Below, one piece after another: positions 7,401 through 7,662 of a stretch of 7,662 nucleotides of DNA. The stretch spans positions 1-7,662 of the forward strand of contig JAEUVL010000120.1 of the NCBI GenBank assembly GCA_016786965.1, read 5' to 3'. The notes under the pieces are model-generated. The model had not been told where the DNA came from. It ran no database searches and worked only from the letters and a program-made list of their open reading frames with translations. Position 1 is the stretch's first letter. Each line of letters opens with the position of its first letter. Both the position numbers and the translations under genes were made by a program. Source of the DNA: Chitinophagaceae bacterium (GTDB taxonomy: Bacteria; Bacteroidota; Bacteroidia; Chitinophagales; Chitinophagaceae).

Positions 7401-7662
7401 ACTGTGATCATTACCGAGCCAGCCATACTCAGTGCTGCACCCGTAAACACCAACGCCAGTTGCGATGGTGGTAATGATGGTACGATAACTGTAAACGCCA
7501 CCGGCGGTAATGCCAGCTATGAGTATTCCATTGATAATGGCGCTACCTGGCAATCCGGTAATGTATTTAATGTAGCTCCCGGCAACTATACCGTTTCGGT
7601 AAGGGATAACCTGGGTTGTACGGCCACATTTAATACAACAGTTGGGTTGACCAATAACCTCA
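4452..7662 (+). CDS. large secreted SprB-type repeat adhesin (3' partial, runs off the window)
   Basis: Frame 3 stays open from ATG 4452 to the last base: 1070 complete codons, no stop. An in-frame TGA at 4419-4421 bounds the start. Residues 1-24 form a Sec signal peptide, with a hydrophobic core and GSVSA before QYWF. Residues about 85-280 match an N-terminal beta-sandwich (nidogen-like) module common in Bacteroidota gliding-associated proteins: LNVDD, INIGFPFTFFGN, SSNGYVCFD (117-125), GPYHDID (158-164), TLYES, an ICPGW segment with C231, and KYRFVPIGG. Residues about 281-352 look like a small Ig-like domain ending DTIRVD. From residue 357, nine complete SprB-type repeats follow, and a tenth begins at 1070. 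The protein should cross the inner membrane by Sec and reach the surface by T9SS; no C-terminal sorting domain is visible, so T9SS export is inferred. Likely roles are adhesion or gliding; the ligand is unknown. Confidence 0.92.
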   Translation, partial: MRITLLRTLTALGCLFVLSGSVSAQYWFNCAKDTVLPGCPPAACFTIKSKVPDPQRQATTYAVNSPVVNPTCLLAAYDPAVPQTPTMLNVDDRYTNPINIGFPFTFFGNVRTQLLASSNGYVCFDLAEANQFSHWNIINGGAPQDLPSTFYDRELIMGPYHDIDVGVTTSPNRLISYVGAGISPYRTWTLSYYKIPLFSGACNNLFENTHTITLYESNGIIDVALYDMQICPGWNQGRSMVGVQNNARDIGVMVPGRRASDPPWGAVGMSEKYRFVPIGGIPLFRRAELYDMSGNLVSVGTSVALPSGDREVSFPNICPPPGTTTQYEVRAFYDKIDDITVEVMGRDTIRVDRQQGLAATPVTTRANCGVPDGTITVTAVSGGNGGPYEYSLDGITWQLSNTFTGLLAGTYTVYVRDIAGVCTGNYSAVVGVIGNLSAVTASTPIACTGVNNGTITISSSSGTAPFTFSLDGGTFIAGALPYTFTGLTAGNHTVVVKDINNCVTNTITINVTTGTGVTATTSATATSCPGATNGTITVNTTAGTAPFTYQLGAGTPQASNVFTGLAGGTYTITVRDAVGCSRVLTRTVLNGTAVTATTALTAASCSGASNGSVVVTPTNGTGPYTFVLDGVTTQTGATNTTFTNLTPGPHSVVITDNPTGCLSNTINFTIAAGAVILANAVPAATSCNGAADGSITVTPTTGTAPYTFSLDGGAYLPGAAPYTFNNLAAGAHTIRVTDANGCVTNVINVNIAVGPQLAATAAPSATSCNGASNGSITVTPTNGNAPYMFSLDGAAPVAGAAPYTFTNVSAGPHTVVMTDAAGCITNTINVDVAVGPTLTTSVNKTDVACNGNATGSIVVTQPVIGIAPYEYSLDNITWQASNTFSGLVAGTYTVYYREGNGCVGSQTITVTEPAAMTASAATVPVVCNGQSNGIITVTSGGGVAPHEFSIDGGTTWQSSNVFNVPAGPYTIIIRDANGCTTTRTVIITEPAILSAAPVNTNASCDGGNDGTITVNATGGNASYEYSIDNGATWQSGNVFNVAPGNYTVSVRDNLGCTATFNTTVGLTNNL
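5520..7662 (+). repeat. SprB-type protein repeat array (nine complete units, tenth starting)
   Basis: Unit starts by first codon are 5520, 5757, 6000, 6231, 6474, 6720, 6963, 7197 and 7428; a tenth begins at 7659. Lengths are 79, 81, 77, 81, 82, 81, 78, 77 and 77 residues. The shared pattern is a cysteine near position 11-12 (as in SCNG), [DN]G[ST]I[TV]V, [AG]PY or APF followed by TFSLDG or EYSLD, an F-x-[GN]-[LV]-x-x-G turn, and a final [RT]D-x-x-GC. Repeats 1, 7, 8 and 9 carry a TWQ motif before SNTF/SNVF. Repeats 2, 5 and 6 carry a PYTF insertion instead, with repeat 4 a divergent version. Repeat 3 has PQASNVF and is intermediate. The DNA also shows relatedness: repeats 5 and 6 share an identical 17-mer at 6534-6550 and 6777-6793, and a 14-mer at 6573-6586 and 6816-6829, both offset by 243 bp. 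Confidence 0.9.

Noticed and set aside
5859..7553. Series of antisense ORFs (64-87 codons) with similar sequences opposite the repeat region
   Set aside because: Their mutual similarity is the reverse-strand shadow of the SprB-type repeats. They have no start context or family features, and the + strand frame is continuous and domain-rich.

Overview
The window looks like chromosomal DNA from a member of the Bacteroidota, most likely a Chitinophagaceae-type gliding or predatory/saprophytic bacterium. This placement is inferred from gene content: a type IX secretion (T9SS) type-B C-terminal sorting domain, a PorP/SprF partner protein, a SprB-type repeat adhesin, and a RelA/SpoT protein with the Bacteroidota-style sequence. 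Ribosome binding sites of Shine-Dalgarno type are weak or absent, which fits the phylum. Every gene I can support is on the + strand.

Layout. Positions 1-672 hold the 3' end of a large secreted surface protein: two Ig/PKD-like repeats, then a gliding-motility-associated (type B) C-terminal domain. Nineteen bases later, 692-1591 encodes a complete PorP/SprF-family outer-membrane protein with a signal peptide. This adhesin plus SprF-like pair is the arrangement expected for a type-B T9SS substrate and its dedicated partner. The unit closes with a strong rho-independent terminator (1614-1660). A 454-bp intergenic region follows, containing a hairpin (1697-1723) and an array of 11-bp direct repeats around CTTATCAYCGG (1774-1860). 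A complete bifunctional RelA/SpoT (p)ppGpp synthetase/hydrolase then occupies 2046-4292.

After a 159-bp AT-richer gap with a near-perfect 15-bp direct repeat, a second very large secreted protein begins at 4452 and is still open at the last base (1070 codons visible, no stop). It has a signal peptide, an N-terminal nidogen-like/beta-sandwich module, a short Ig-like module, and nine complete SprB-type repeats of 77-82 residues, with a tenth beginning at the window edge. Its C-terminus is not visible. By analogy with the first locus it should end in a type-B sorting domain and may be followed by another PorP/SprF gene, but that is a prediction.

How the genes fit together: two T9SS-linked cell-surface loci flank an unrelated stringent-response housekeeping gene. 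The terminator and long spacer suggest that relA/spoT is transcribed separately from the upstream adhesin operon. The most noteworthy items are the internal architecture of the repeat adhesin (two repeat subtypes, paired cysteines, almost no lysine) and the 11-bp repeat array upstream of relA/spoT. I do not see clear evidence of a wholly new biological system in this window.
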